A DNA stretch of 64,000 nucleotides from Atrina japonica. Its lineage: Eukaryota; Mollusca; Bivalvia; Pterioida; Pinnidae. Every line of letters begins with the position of its first letter. The first letter of the stretch is position 1. Below are positions 36,963 through 53,965 of the stretch, piece after piece. A model generated the notes under the pieces. That model was not told the DNA's origin. It did no database searches and saw only the letters and a program-made list of their open reading frames with translations. Location of the stretch: positions 1,684,001 to 1,748,000 of the forward strand of contig BROG01000043.1 in assembly GCA_030159075.1 (NCBI GenBank), given 5' to 3'. The position numbers and the translations under genes were made by a program.

Positions 36963-39007
36963 TAAACACGCAAAACAGACATACATCTGCATTGTTTTTC
37001 TGGTCAAAATATCACGCTATATATCACAGTGTACAGTGACGAAAGCGGCAAAAACCAGCAACACGGCTTTTGTTGATTTATTGTAATAGGAGTGTCCCGG
37101 TCACATAGCACTCTGAGCACAAGCTTTTTGGATGTTTCCGATGTATAATTTCTGTAAAATATAAACAAAATATACCAGTTTGGGTTTAACCACAAAAACC
37201 GTGAAACAGTTTTCGAAGCTATCAATGAAATTCGGACATTAATGTGACGTTTTATGAAGGTCGTTTATGAATGATAAAATAGTAATAGTGTTTCTGATAA
37301 ACTAATTTTCAAAATTTCAGTACTTTTGTCTGTCATAATTCTTACACTGAATGTGACAAATATTAATTTGTACAACAGTGATTGGAATTTCTGAGATGAT
37401 ATCTGACATGTATATTGACAATACTATAAACGGGGACAATGTTGTAACTTGTGTTTTTCATGCTTTGTTGATTTGGTAGGCAACATATTAGAAATGTCCA
37501 GTTACATGGTAATAACCAGTGTTTAGCAGATGAGGAAAAATTGTTGCAATTCATACGGGAAAACTTTTATTTACAATATCAAAGTTATAAGTTGAAAAAA
37601 GGCCAGAAATAAAAACTCAAGACCCTTGTTTCTGTCACTGAGACTTTATCAGTTTAGCTCGATTTTAATACTGATATTTTTTCGAAAGAAACTATGCAAG
37701 GCCATATAATAAATATAAATGTATTGCCAAATACGTCTAGGTGCGCCTACTGTAAAAATGAATATATATTATGAAATTATGAACAAATATAAACAAAACA
37801 TCCCCAACAATCATTATAGGTTCTAGTGAGGCTCTGAAGGTGTAGCTAACAGCGGGTTTACAATGGGGCACTGGATAGCCAACTGACAAAGACCACGTAA
37901 AATTGAATGAATGCCATTAAAACCAATTTGCTTTGAAACTAATACCTCTGTAGTTCATGGCCACATATTCTGAAATGCATTAGGTTGCTTTATACACTTG
38001 CAAAACGTTCAATCAATTTTGAATAACCTATTACGATCACAATTTGAAATAATGTTGATTAGGCAAATTAGGTTTGTCATTAATATTTGTGCAATATCAA
38101 CTGCTTATCCCCTGACTAAGATTTATACAAAAATAAACAATTTAAATATGTATTTCCAGTTATCTAACCATCCCTATATTTTCAAAATGAGTTCGGAATC
38201 TCATTCGGTATGTTTCATCAAAACCCCACGAAGTTATTGAGAAAAATGCACGGGTGATCTTATAATAATATATCACATACTTCTTTATGATATGAATAGT
38301 TTACATTTTTGTACCGGAGTTATGCTGCTATGGTAGCTCTAAGAAAATGTACTTGGATGAAATAAATGAAGTACTTCCAAACGCCCATTAGACAAAAAAA
38401 ATCTCAGTGAGATACACATTACAATTCAGGTCGAATGATTAAAAAAGCACTTAAATAATTAGCAGTTTATATTTATGATGAACATATCCGAAATAAACAT
38501 GAATTATAATTTTGTCCATGGTCTACAAATCTAATTTTGAAATTGGAACTTATGATTAAATAGATTCTATTTTGTGATTTACAGACACTGACAAATAAAA
38601 GAATGTAACTTTCGCCATGTGTTCAGTTGTCGTGTGAAAAGAGTTAAAATTTCGGATTCAAATCTGAAATATTACTAAACGATATTTAAAGAAAATGAAA
38701 TTCATCCATTAATGCTAATAGTCCATGGATAAATACACGTGTTTAAGTACATGATTGCATTAATGAAAATAGGAGGCATTTGAAATTGATAACTTTTTAA
38801 GGTAAGTAATGGGAAAGTGCTTTAAAAAGTAAAACCCTCATCTCAATTTGCTGTTTTACGTTAAAATGGGTAATATGATGACTACTTCTGAATAAAGTCA
38901 TTTTCACAGTTTTACACCGAAAAGGGTAAATTAAAAATATTTATATATTGTTTCAGACTGGCTTACTCTAGTCATTAGGGTTTAACGGATTCATCATAAT
39001 AATATTA
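36961..39007. other. Intergenic, nothing coding recognised
   Basis: Near 37600-37670 TTGTTTCTGTCACTGAGACT with TCAGTTTAGCTCGATTTT resembles part of the dispersed family at 39855-40050. Nothing else was seen. Confidence 0.45.
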
Positions 39008-39575
39008 ATGGTAGTCTAAGTTTTTATGTAAGTCTACTATACAGAAGCTGAATTCAACTGGTCTGAATATTGATGGTAGTCTAAGTTTTTATGTAAGTCT
39101 ACTATACAGAAGCTGAATTCAACTGGTCTAAATATTGATGGTAGTCTAAGTTTTTTTTATGTAAGTCTACTATACAGAAGCTGAATTCAACTGGTCTACC
39201 CCCCCCCCCCCCCTTAGAAAAAAAAAATGCCCATGTCCTACCCCCCCACTCCGACCTTCTAGAACCCCCCCCCCCCCCCCCCCCCCCCAACCCTAAAATA
39301 ATAATAAAAATATCCAGAAAGTTTTATGTAAGACCTACTATTACAGAAGCTGAATTCAACTGGTCTAAATATTGATGGTAGTCTAAGTTTTTTTTATGTA
39401 AGTCTACTATACAGAAGCTGAATTCAACTGGTCTAAATATTGATGGTAGTCTAATTTTTTTTTATGTAAGTCTACTATACAGAAGCTGAATTAATCTGGT
39501 CTGAATATTGATGGTAGTCTAAGTTTTTTTTATGTAAGTCTACTATACATAAGCTGAATTCAACTGGTCTAAATG
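39008..39575 (+). repeat. 65-68-bp satellite-like array, about 7 copies, split by a C-rich insert
   Basis: Units start at ATGGTAGTCTAAG (39008, 39073, 39138, then 39375, 39443, 39511) and carry ATGTAAGTCTACTATACAGA and GCTGAATTCAACTGGTCT. The middle (39199-39313) is interrupted by long poly-C blocks and an A run. Units right of the insert have a longer T run, giving a 68-bp period against 65 bp on the left. Confidence 0.92.
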
Positions 39576-39854
39576 CAATTGTGCACACGGTCATACACAT
39601 GTAAGAGGAATAAACCTAAGGTAGTTTCGAATGTGTAATAAAATAGAAATTTATGTTTTCAGTAGTCTAATTAATAAAATTAAATGTTGCCGAGGATGAC
39701 TGGTGGCACTTTCGATTTATAAAGTCGGAGAGCACACATATTGATATACAATTGAGGTCGAGTCTGGACTACGAGTCACAGTACGGTATGTGCGAAACTC
39801 ATAGAGTAAGTACCAGAGAACGTAACTTAACCGTAAACGTAACGTAACGTACAA

Positions 39855-40050
39855 AACTTAATACCAAAGTTATAGTTTTACAAATATTATAAACATAATA
39901 CCAAATTTATAATGCTCAAAACGATCGTTTCTGTCAATTAGACTTCATCAATTGAGCTCCAATTTTAAATAGATTTTCTAAAATGAGGCCAAACAAATGC
40001 TCAAAATGATTGTTTCTGTCTTCATTAGTTGACCTCAAATTTAGAAAGTT
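39855..40050 (+). repeat. Dispersed repeat (ATAATACCAAAGTTATAG family), copy 2, internally duplicated
   Basis: AATACCAAAGTTATAGTTTT and ATAATACCAAATTTATAATG occur in tandem, then CGTTTCTGTCAATTAGACTT twice in variant form. Compare 18970-19100. Confidence 0.55.
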
Positions 40051-41000
40051 TCAGTTGTTGGTTTCATAGTACTTCATCGACAACTCATATCATTAAACAA
40101 CTCAGCGAATGAATGGAACCCCCAATTTAGTTTAAGCATAATTGCGATACAAAAACTGGAACATTTAGTATTTATAATACATTTCGAAAGAGAAACATGA
40201 GTATATATCATTTATGTAAAAAATGAACATTTTATATCTATAATATATTTCAAAAAAAGAACATTTAGTTTTTTTATCATATGATGTCTTATTGATTTTA
40301 CAAAGGGGATTAATTCTGTTTTTTTAAAGTGTTTACATCTGTGACATCCTTATTTGAAATCCGACAACATTTGGTCGGGAAAAATCTTTACAACGAGTAG
40401 TTACAAAATGACCCGTGGCAGATCGATTACAAAATAAACAAGTGATATACTATCCATCAACCACTGCCTCACGGTTGCAATAAATTACTTGAGTTCCCCG
40501 ATTCGGTTAAATGTCCCCTAATTTAATTTTCAGGAAAGTTCAACAGTAATTTCAAATCAGTGATTAGAAAATAACACAAGGGAAATTGAAATCATATCGA
40601 AACTGACAATTGTTTTATTTTTTTTGATTCAATATCGACTTTTGCTTCCGAGGATCCGAAATATTATACAAACATGATAAATTGATGAAATAAAATTTTG
40701 ATTCCGTTGAGTGCACTTATATAAGAAATATTTGCAAATATGGCTCTTACCCTTGCTATTTTGTATTAAATAGATATTGTTTTACTAATACATAATCGTA
40801 AATAAACATGAATAGGGGATAAATTAAATATGAGGCGATTATCAGGCTATTGTATCAGGAAACCGACTGAAAAATGTTTTGTGGAGATAATAAAACAACG
40901 ACTCATTCATTATATTTATGCATCAATTCCAAAACATTCCAATAATGTAGATTTTTTAACCTGTACTTGCAAATCGATTTATACACGCAATGAAATATTT

Positions 41001-41001
<1 letters not shown>
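40051..41001. other. Intergenic, nothing recognised
   Basis: AT-rich. An apparent long ORF reading into the next repeat owes its length to the AAT triplets. Confidence 0.5.
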
Positions 41002-41063
<62 letters not shown>

Positions 41064-41075
41064 TGTAATAATAAC

Positions 41076-41167
<92 letters not shown>

Positions 41168-41214
41168 CAACAATAATAATAATAATAGTAATGATAATAA
41201 TAATAATAATAATG

Positions 41215-41260
<46 letters not shown>

Positions 41261-41291
41261 TAATAATAATAATGATGATGATGATGATGAT
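41002..41291. repeat. (AAT)n microsatellite, about 290 bp
   Basis: Nearly pure ATA triplets with ACA, GTA and TGATGA variants at the right. It yields spurious poly-Asn and poly-Ile ORFs. Confidence 0.98.
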
Positions 41292-41907
41292 AATTGTTAT
41301 ATAAAAGAAATCACTTCTTCATCCATTATGTACACGTATATCAATATTAAGTGTATTGATATCGTCTGTATGTATAAACTAAAGTCATTTCCATCACAAA
41401 CACATTCCTTGTAATCATATCGCTTTGACTCAACGAATATAAAATAATATTCATCGTGGATAAATTAATATGGATGATAATGACAATAAAATATCAAACA
41501 AACAGGATTAAAACAATAGGAAAAGTAATTGATATGAAATAGAAAATGATAGATATGGAGAATGATGAAGTGAGGTATGGAAATTTATTCCTTTGATCTC
41601 ACTTAAAACATGATAAAATCATGACTACACTGACTCCAGCAGCGAACGTCTTCCTTCAATAAGGGGATTCCATCTTTTGTCTCCGATACATTGCAAATAC
41701 ATAAAATACGCAGATGTATTTAAATTTGATTACGTTTAATCTTTGATCGATATCATTATTTAAGAAAATGTGAATGATGAACTTGTTTTGATGTTGCAAC
41801 ACAAAATTCAAAAGATATAATGCAACAATAAAAAGACAAAGTTTTTTTTTCAACGATGAGTAAGCAAAACAAGAATTTGCTTAGTCTCCTAATATTAGCT
41901 TTATGTT

Positions 41908-42136
41908 TGTTTTATTGGTGTTAAACGCCACACTCAACAATTGTTCAGTCAAAGGATGGCGGTAAGTTTTTAATGGCGGAGGGAAAACCCCGGTTAGAAT
42001 GTAACGGCCGTCTACAAGTAACAACATTTCTAACACAATCAGTTTAGGTTCTAGCGGAATTCGATTTCACGTTGATCAGAGGTGTCAGACTTCGTGGTTT
42101 AAAGAGTGATGTTCTAACAACTTGGCCATGGGCCCC
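41908..42136 (-). mobile_element. tRNA-derived SINE
   Basis: On the - strand it starts GGGGCCCATGGCCAAGTTGT (A box TGGCCAAGTTGTTAGAAC). A decayed B box follows, then CCGCCATCCTTTGACTGAAC and TTGTTGAGTGTGGCGTTTAA, ending CACCAATAAAAC. The 3' core (CCATATGACTGAA...GTAAAAC type) is shared with 13439-13650 and 53717-53954. It may be a Meta-SINE-like core (inference). Confidence 0.7.
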
Positions 42137-43786
<1,650 letters not shown>

Positions 43787-44506
43787 AATAATAAGATAAC
43801 AGCCTAGAGCTTTCTGTATAATACGTTGTTTTGATAAATGTATGATACGTTTAAGTATCAAATACGTACTGCTTTTAGGCGACATAAATATTTCCTTGTC
43901 AAAGATTGCTGTAAGATTTATGTAGTTGCAAATGAATGCAGTGTATTAAATGTAGTGCTAAAGGACTTTTGAATGTGTAAATTAGGAATTAAATAGCTTC
44001 ACCATACAAATAATGATGATTGCAGCAACGTTGTTATCGATTACAGGGTTCAAAGCACTTCATATAAAACATAGACTTTCAAAGACGAATGTCACATATA
44101 CTTAATGTATTGAAAATCTTATACTTTAGCTAATGTGATGAGAATTAAAGTATATAACAGTGAGAAAAACACCTGCTAAGTTTACAAAATGGTCACAGAC
44201 ATTTTGGACACAAAAGTTGTGTGGAGGGGGAAATAAGCTAGGCGATTTGATGGGGTATTAAGAAATAAAATAGTTTTTCTATAAATGAGTGAAAATAAGG
44301 TGATAAACAAGATATATGGATATTTGTAGTACTTTGTAAATTATAGGGTTGATGGTCGAAAATTTAAAGGAAGGAGCCAGATGAGAGTATATATTTGCTT
44401 TTGGTGCGGAATATTACAAGTTGTATTCATCTAAAATTTCGAAGTAGAAATGCATTGGCAACCTTTACTTTTGATTGAATATAATTTTTATCTAAACTAT
44501 TGATCT

Positions 44507-44579
<73 letters not shown>

Positions 44580-45586
44580 GAATATACCGAATGTCAACAC
44601 CTCGATTCATTCATTTCCCGTGTACAGAATATGGAGCAGAAAACTTGACACTTTCCTGATAGTATATTATAGTTTGAGAAATTTAGTAAACATAACAATA
44701 TATGATTCGTATACATCAACTGTTTAAGCACGTGCTGTAAATATGGTAATTGATACGTAAATCGGTTTGTACTACAATAACAGACAACTTATTTAACACT
44801 ACCTATGTAATGAACGTTATAATGTCTTGATTGTTTCAATTACAATTTAACTTTAATATACATCCATAAAAATACTCCACGCGCTGTCATACGTTACTTA
44901 ATCTAGCGTGAATACAGTTACCTGTACGTATAACGGTTTCTAGTCTCGATGATTAAAATCAATTTTCCGGCTCTTCCAGTCTTGACTAATATGCTTTAAC
45001 TCTTAATTGGCATGGAGTGATAATTAACGTGTTACTTCTGTTGACTTGTCGCAAAATATCAACATTCCAACAGTCGATGTTGTAAATCATTTTAAAACGC
45101 TGTATAGTTTGCATCTAATTGTAGTTTCTGTCAGTTTTAATTAATTGATTCAGAAAACTCCCTACGGTATTCATTCATAAATTAATCAATTCATTATTGT
45201 TAATTAGCAAGTAGCACAGAATTTATGTCACTTTAATTTAATTTTTATTGAAAGTTTTACGTTTGCCAGATAGGTAATGCTATTGTATGTTTATTTGCAT
45301 TTAAAATCTAAGAATGTTTTAGAGGGTCAGATCTTGTATCGTTATATTGAATACATTTACCAAAATATGTTAAACTTGCGAGAATTTTACATCAAATATA
45401 ACTAGTCTCATTTATCATGTCTTTACTTTACATCATAATTGTGTAGACTTTGAATATTTAAAATGAGTGTACATGTGGACTAAAACTTATAAAAGGTCGT
45501 TAATGAATTATTATATTCCATTTGTTTTCTAAGAGAATAGATTGTAGATTTATTCTGTCACAATCTATATTGGTATAAGACGATTA
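43787..45586. other. Intergenic; (TA)n at 44508-44572
   Basis: One 65-bp TA run; otherwise AT-rich sequence without coding signal. Confidence 0.6.
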
Positions 45587-45794
<208 letters not shown>

Positions 45795-45911
45795 CAGTTA
45801 CCAACAAAACAACAAAATGGTGCACAGACATACATATTGGATATGATATATTTAATAATAATATAATAATAATTTTATATATTTCAATTATACATTAAGA
45901 ATAGAAAGTTT

Positions 45912-46125
45912 TAGATACCGAAGTATAAATTTCTAGAATGTCAAGGATACAGATACAAATCTGGTGTAAATGGACAAACACGGTCCTCTGGAAACCATAA
46001 AGTGGGATCAGGTGCCATGAAGGAGTAAGCATCCCTTATCGATTGGTCACATCCACCGTGAGTCCACAGTCAAGTATATATGAAATATGTGAGGAACGAA
46101 TTCTCGTCACAATTGGTACACAGAA
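45912..46125 (-). mobile_element. Penelope-like retroelement 3' tail fragment
   Basis: On the - strand: TGTGGACTCACGGTGGATGT, GCTTACTCCTTCATGGCACC, TGATCCCACTTTATGG and AATTTATACTTCGGTATC. It is collinear with 27878-28100 and ends at the same 3' point. Confidence 0.7.
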
Positions 46126-46276
46126 TGATTCCACATGAAAATAAGGATGTCTTAACAGGAATCATTAAAATGCAGCGAAAAAGGGTCAAGGTTGTTTCTT
46201 GGGGTAATTCTGAATAAATATTCATGTTTCCATTACAAGTTACAAGCTCGGCTATATAACTAGTGACGTCACTGTA

Positions 46277-46320
46277 ATGTATGTATATATATATATATAT
46301 TAGCTATATATATATATACC

Positions 46321-46371
<51 letters not shown>
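46277..46371. repeat. (AT)n microsatellite, broken
   Basis: AT runs at about 46277-46300 and 46322-46371 with short spacers. It abuts the retroelement fragment that follows. Confidence 0.93.
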
Positions 46372-46374
<3 letters not shown>

Positions 46375-46398
46375 GTAGTATTTTTATATCTAAAATAT

Positions 46399-46830
46399 CT
46401 AGTGATTAGTTATCATGATACTTATTTTGTCCAACACCACTCTGATTCTACACATATTAACACTTAAGTTGATATAAAAAAATCCTGGAATTTCTAATAG
46501 ACAATATTTTTGCAATGTTCGGAAAAATGGTCTTTATTCAAACTGTCGGCATTCCTATGGGAACCAATTTCGTCCCTTTATTGACTGACTTGTTTCTTCA
46601 TTCATATGAAGCAGACTTAATTCAGAAACTACTGAATCAAAAGTAGGAAAAGCTAGCGGTGTCCTTTAATTTGACATTTAGATATACCAATGATGTTTTA
46701 TCAATTAATAACGACAGCTTTCATACATATGTCATTACGACATATCACAGAAAACTAGAAATTTAAGATACAACAGAATCAAGCAAACACCTTAATACTT
46801 AGACATTTTACTTACTATTAAACTTCCATC
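46399..46830 (+). pseudogene. Penelope-like reverse transcriptase fragment (RT core)
   Basis: The + strand reads LVISYHDTYFVQHHSDSTH, then after a frame slip EFLIDNIFAMFG, QTVGIPMGTN, LFLHSYEAD and KLAVSFNLTFRY. YTND stands where the catalytic YIDD box belongs, then VLSINN. Stops and shifts follow (EI*DTTESSK). The Asp box is altered and the frame is broken, so it is dead. Both ends of the element are missing. Confidence 0.8.
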
Positions 46831-47419
46831 ACTATGTAATTTGAAATGATACTCTTGCCTAAAATAAAACTTGGAAATACTAATGTCTGGTCAGTGGCCT
46901 GCTGTTGGTAAATTAAAATGAAAAGGTATTGTACAAAACCATCATATCGGGCGACAACATTTGCACATTCTTTTAATTTATATTATACTTATATGGTCAT
47001 GTGATCTGACTTAATTGGCAATAAAGTTTATATCCTCTGTCTGCCTTGAGTTCGTCTTTCACACTTTAAACCTCTGAGTATACATATGTTCTTATAACAA
47101 CCTTACATACGTGCAGTTGTCTGTCATACAATATAGGAAATATGAGACTTGTTACCTTTTAAGGCTGCAACGTGGCTGATACGAATTGTGTATTAGTAGA
47201 AAAAAACACTCATTGAGTCCACAAATTGTGTGTAAGTTACTTTGAAGTTAGGATAATAGGTACAGTAATAAGAAGAACGTATTTCCTCAAACCAGAAACA
47301 TTATATAGTCTAATCCGGATACCTTAAAATCGGAGGGGAATGATTTTTATCTTTCAAATAAGCAGGGTTTTCAAAATAACACGGTTATAATGGTAATATA
47401 GTTATTTGACCGTTGAATT

Positions 47420-49662
47420 AAAGTAAAATTGAAGAACTACCAATCAATAATAAAAACTCAAGTACATTATAACACGACGAATTAGATGTGCAAATGGTCT
47501 CAACATGAAGAACAATTACGAATACCAAACGGGATAAGACCTGGACCCAGTTGCACAACAGGTCGTTAAATTTAACGATGCATTGTGCAACCGGGTCCAG
47601 GTGTCCAGAAGGAGTCAGCGTCTTCTGCTGGCATGGCACACCCGTCGCAAATGTTTCATGGAAACCTTTCTAGTTCGATGAACGGATCAAATTCGGTAAA
47701 AAGGTCAAGTTTGGTGATGAGATGAAGTTCGGTGAAAAGCATGATTGGTGAAACGGAGTCACTGTCTGTGGCCGTTAACTAGAATACTATCTAATATGTC
47801 TGAGAGATGGACTTCATAATGTTTAAAAAGATCCTCGTATCGACCATAAAACTTCTTAAACGACGACTCCAAGTGTTCAACAACGTTACCTTGTGTAAGT
47901 AGTTTATTGGCTAGTCGTTTAGCTCTCAGAATAAAATATTCATAGGAAGAACATGCCCTGACATAACGTATAAGTTGTGAAATGAAAACGCCATAGGCAG
48001 GAGAAGATGGAATATTACTACTTAGAAACGGGAAGGTTGTGATATGGTTATTTAAATCGTCTCGTTTGTCATAGATGGATGTGTAAAGTTGACCGTTTTT
48101 TTAATCGACAGGAGTAAATCTAGGTAAGAAGCAGATGTGTTGCTCTCTGTCATCTCATTGATCTCTAGCTAAATAAGATACATCTGGCCGAGGTAATTCT
48201 GAAATTCTGAATTATTTATTGACAGAACATCGTCGATATACCTGTAAGTAAAATTGAATCTAGATGTTAACTGTTTGTTTCCTTTGGAGAGCAGAGACTG
48301 TATAAATTCCGCTTCATATGAATACAAAAATATTTCAGCCAAGAGAGGTGCACAATTGGTACCCATTGGAATGTCGACAATCTGTTGGAAAACTTTTCCC
48401 GCAAAAACCACGAAGATGTTGTCTACTAGAAACCCCAGCATCTTGATAATATCGGCTTCAGTGTACTTGTTATTGGAATATGAGTGTTCCTTGACAAAAT
48501 AATATAAAACAATATATATATCTGCGATTTCCATTTTTGTATACAAAAGAGTTTTGTATAATAGATGTTAATCTGTTTTTGAGTTTTTGATGAGGGATTG
48601 TTGTGTAAAGGGTCCAAAAATCAAAAGACTTTATGCTTGTAATATGTTTGAAATTTGGAGATTTTAAATGTTCCAACAATTCCTTTGAATTATTTGGGAT
48701 CCACATCTGATTGACTCCACTTCTTGAGTAGACCATTATACATTACTTCTGAAGAACTTGTTTAATATGTGTTAGAAGTCTGGTAGGCAAAATAGATAAA
48801 GGCTTGGTGCAACACTCAGATGACCCCGCATTGAAGCGGTGTTTATAGGTATTTTGTGCATCTTCGATATCCAATAAATATATGGCAATCCAAGCGCCGT
48901 GTCACTTGGGGGTATTCCAAACGAATTTATGTTTATCTAATATTTCAGAGGTAGAGAAATCGGTTAGAGAGTATGTAGGATTTCTAGGAAGTGTCTTTAG
49001 TCCAAGTTCCTCTTGTAGGATGCTAAAGTAGTATCGCCTGCAGTCAAATGTGAAGTTGTTAGATGCTTTGTCAGCAGGAACGATGATAAAATTTTCATGG
49101 AGACGGGAAAGTTCTCTGACAACATCAGGGTCACGAAAAATTGAATTGTGTTTTTGTTGACACAATGTTTAAGTCGTCGAATTCTTCGTTTAAGAACATA
49201 ATTGATCGACTCAATCCACTCAGAAAAAGTATCAGATACGACATCTTTCTTAGCCCAGTGTATGGCGTACTCTTCACATGTGTCCATAATAATTTCGAAG
49301 TTTTGGCTTCCCTCTTTTTTGGGCCTTTGTATAAAAGATCTCTCAGCTTTTCACAATGTTGAGATCACCTGTCACAACATGGCCACATGAAGAGTACATG
49401 AATTCAGAGGTGGAACAGGTACAAGGCGGAATGTTCTGGGAAAGACACGGTAAATTGAGTTGCTGCAGATTTGCCTTGTAATTAAAGATCTTAGAGGCAA
49501 CTGAACGCGTATAGCTATAGGAAATACATGGTGAATCTTTGTATTGGAAGTATGGCAGGATCTTACTTTGGACGGATTTTGGGTTCGAAATATTGCTTAT
49601 ATTCAAAATCATTCGTTGTTGTTCTACCACCAAACGACAAGAAAATCGGTTATTTTGTATAT
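47420..49662 (-). pseudogene. Near full-length Penelope-like retroelement, frameshifted
   Basis: Read on the - strand from about 49660: an N-terminal Cys/His cluster (PCTCSTSEF, then CGHVVTGDLNIV), ELSRLHENFIIVPADKAS (about 49100), SRSGVNQMWIPNNSKELLEH and SFDFWTLYTTIPHQKL (about 48700-48600). Next come FLVDNIFVVFAGKVFQQ, IPMGTNCAPLLAEIFLYSY and YRYIDDVLSINN (48450-48200), then DKRDD, IPSSPAYGVF-like and KFYGRY-like segments to about 47770. A 3' tail follows to about 47420. At least four frame changes and several stops break it. RT catalyses cDNA synthesis; the YIDD catalytic pair is intact here. No GIY-YIG endonuclease is evident in the part seen; some Penelope clades lack it or carry it N-terminally. 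The exact clade is inferred. Confidence 0.8.
47539..47602. mobile_element. 64-bp palindromic mini-element inside the retroelement tail
   Basis: ACCTGGACCCAGTTGCACAA at 47539-47558 is inverted at 47583-47602 with one mismatch. The loop contains a perfect 16-bp palindrome TCGTTAAATTTAACGA (47563-47578). The sister tail at 36650-36795 lacks it, so it was inserted. Confidence 0.8.
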
Positions 49663-52198
<2,536 letters not shown>

Positions 52199-52250
52199 CA
52201 GTGGAACCTCGCCTAAATATCACCTCGATAAAGACAAAAACGTTACATTT
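52199..52250 (+). mobile_element. Pogo/Tigger-like terminal repeat relic
   Basis: TA followed by CAGTGGAACCTCGCCTAAAT, the CAGTGGAACCTCG type of terminus known in pogo-like elements. The mate was not found. Confidence 0.45.
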
Positions 52251-52324
52251 AAAACCATAACTATTACGTCTGTTGTAAAATTTCTTGTTAGATATTATTT
52301 AAATCAAGTTGTTCACTTATATGA

Positions 52325-52580
52325 AGGTGTCACCAGCTATAGGTGACGTGCCACAAATTTTGACCAGTGCTATGGACTGACATTATTGCAGTGAGTGTTG
52401 TTTTACTTGTCACGTCTTTCCTCACAAGGGACTTCCACTTCAAGTCTCATCCGAAAGACCAGTTACTTTCGGGTTATTGGCGAATGAACAGCCACTGCCC
52501 TTTTAAAGGTATTTGATATGATATGATACCGGAAAAGAAACCAGGACCTACCGCTTGCGAGTAGATTACCACAAGCGGAA
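52325..52580 (-). mobile_element. Second SINE family, tRNA-related head on the right
   Basis: Contains GACGTGCCACAAATTT, AAGTCTCATCCGAAAGACCA and, at the right end, a decayed tRNA-like segment (on the - strand AATCTACTCGCAAGCGGTAG then GGTCCTGGTTTC). I recall this arrangement from bivalve repeats. No target duplication was seen. Confidence 0.45.
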
Positions 52581-53705
52581 GATAAGAAAGAGTGAGAGGA
52601 CGTTTTTGTAATATGTCACTAAATAAGGCTTAAGTATGTTGTAACAATATTTCGACTGGATTTAAGGTAAAGTTCAATTCAACGTTAAACAGCGACAGTA
52701 AAACTCAATAACAAACTATAATGTTTTGACGTTCTCAGTCGGCGAGAATATAGGATCAAATGATAAGTATTGTCAATCACAATTATCTATATTTATTTAC
52801 AAATTGTCGAAAAATTATCGCCAGTCAATATACGTCATTTGACAGTATTCCATTTCAACAATGAACTTAATTTTAAGATACAGTACAATTAAAATACCCA
52901 GGGGTTCGACAATTAGGTTGTATTTGACACCAAATAACATATCAGTTTTACCTCTCGTATGTGTTTAAAGCTCATAGATTGTTATCAAGTTTGAAATAGA
53001 TTTTAAAGTGTAAGTCCTTCTGTAATAGAAGAAATTAGATGCTAATGATACCACGCATAATGTTATCTATACAAATAAATAAAAATAATTTCTATTGCAA
53101 TGAGAGTGGTGAGTCCAATGGAATATCATTCTTTATATTTTAATTAAAAGATAAGAGTTGATTAAAGCACCGTGGCTTTATAAGATATCTAAGAACAAAT
53201 TGAAAAGAATTCACTTATTAATCTGGTCCGAATTATATAGATAATATCATAAAATCAGAGATCCAAAAATAAAGTAATGAGTGAATTAAGATGATGTAAG
53301 CTGTTAATGAACCCAAGATATCTAACTGTCATTGAGGTACTCGAGATTTTATCTTCTTTATCTGTGAAATGATCGCATACTTTAAATATTTAGGAAATAA
53401 TTATGAAACTCAGAAACATATCTATGTCAAGAGATATTTATTACCCTAATCCCGCGATAGTTAATGGCTCGTAGTTTTCTGTTTTGTATAAAATCGTTAG
53501 TCATTTTTTTCGATGCAAATATTTGGAATACTCCGTAGAGCAACAACTTGCTTTTTTGAATATTGTCTTTATATTTGATTAATTATTCTTTACTCAAAGG
53601 AGACGAAAATAATTTGTTTACTATGTTTTTCTTTTTGCCTAAAGTCTCTTTCCTTTTTTCTATTCTTCTTATCTTTGTTTTCAGTTGTGTAACATCGCAC
53701 GCTTT
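52581..53705. other. Intergenic, nothing recognised
   Basis: AT-rich, no supported feature. Confidence 0.45.
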
Positions 53706-53716
53706 GTCAGAAAGGG

Positions 53717-53954
53717 AGGGGCCTCTGTGGTCGAGTAGTTAGAGCATCGCACTTTGAACCACGATGTCTCTCACATCTGGTCAGCGCATGTTCGAGGCGT
53801 CGGAACGTAAGCTGTCTTTTGTGAGAAAGCTTGTAAATTTACTTGCTCTCTTCCAAAGTAAATTGTAACCGGATTCTCTTCTTCGCCACTGAAAATGGCT
53901 GCCACCATATACTGAAAAATGATACGCGTGGAGTAAAACAAATAATCTAAATCA
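53717..53954 (+). mobile_element. tRNA-derived SINE with perfect 11-bp target-site duplication
   Basis: The head GGCCTCTGTGGTCGAGTAGT (A box TGGTCGAGTAGTTAGAGC) is followed by a B-box region GCATGTTCGAGGCGTC, then GTGAGAAAGCTTGTAAATTT and the 3' core GCCACCATATACTGAAAAAT, ending GTAAAACAAATAATC. GTCAGAAAGGG occurs at 53706-53716 and again at 53955-53965, just outside. Full length, about 238 bp. Confidence 0.85.
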
Positions 53955-53965
53955 GTCAGAAAGGG

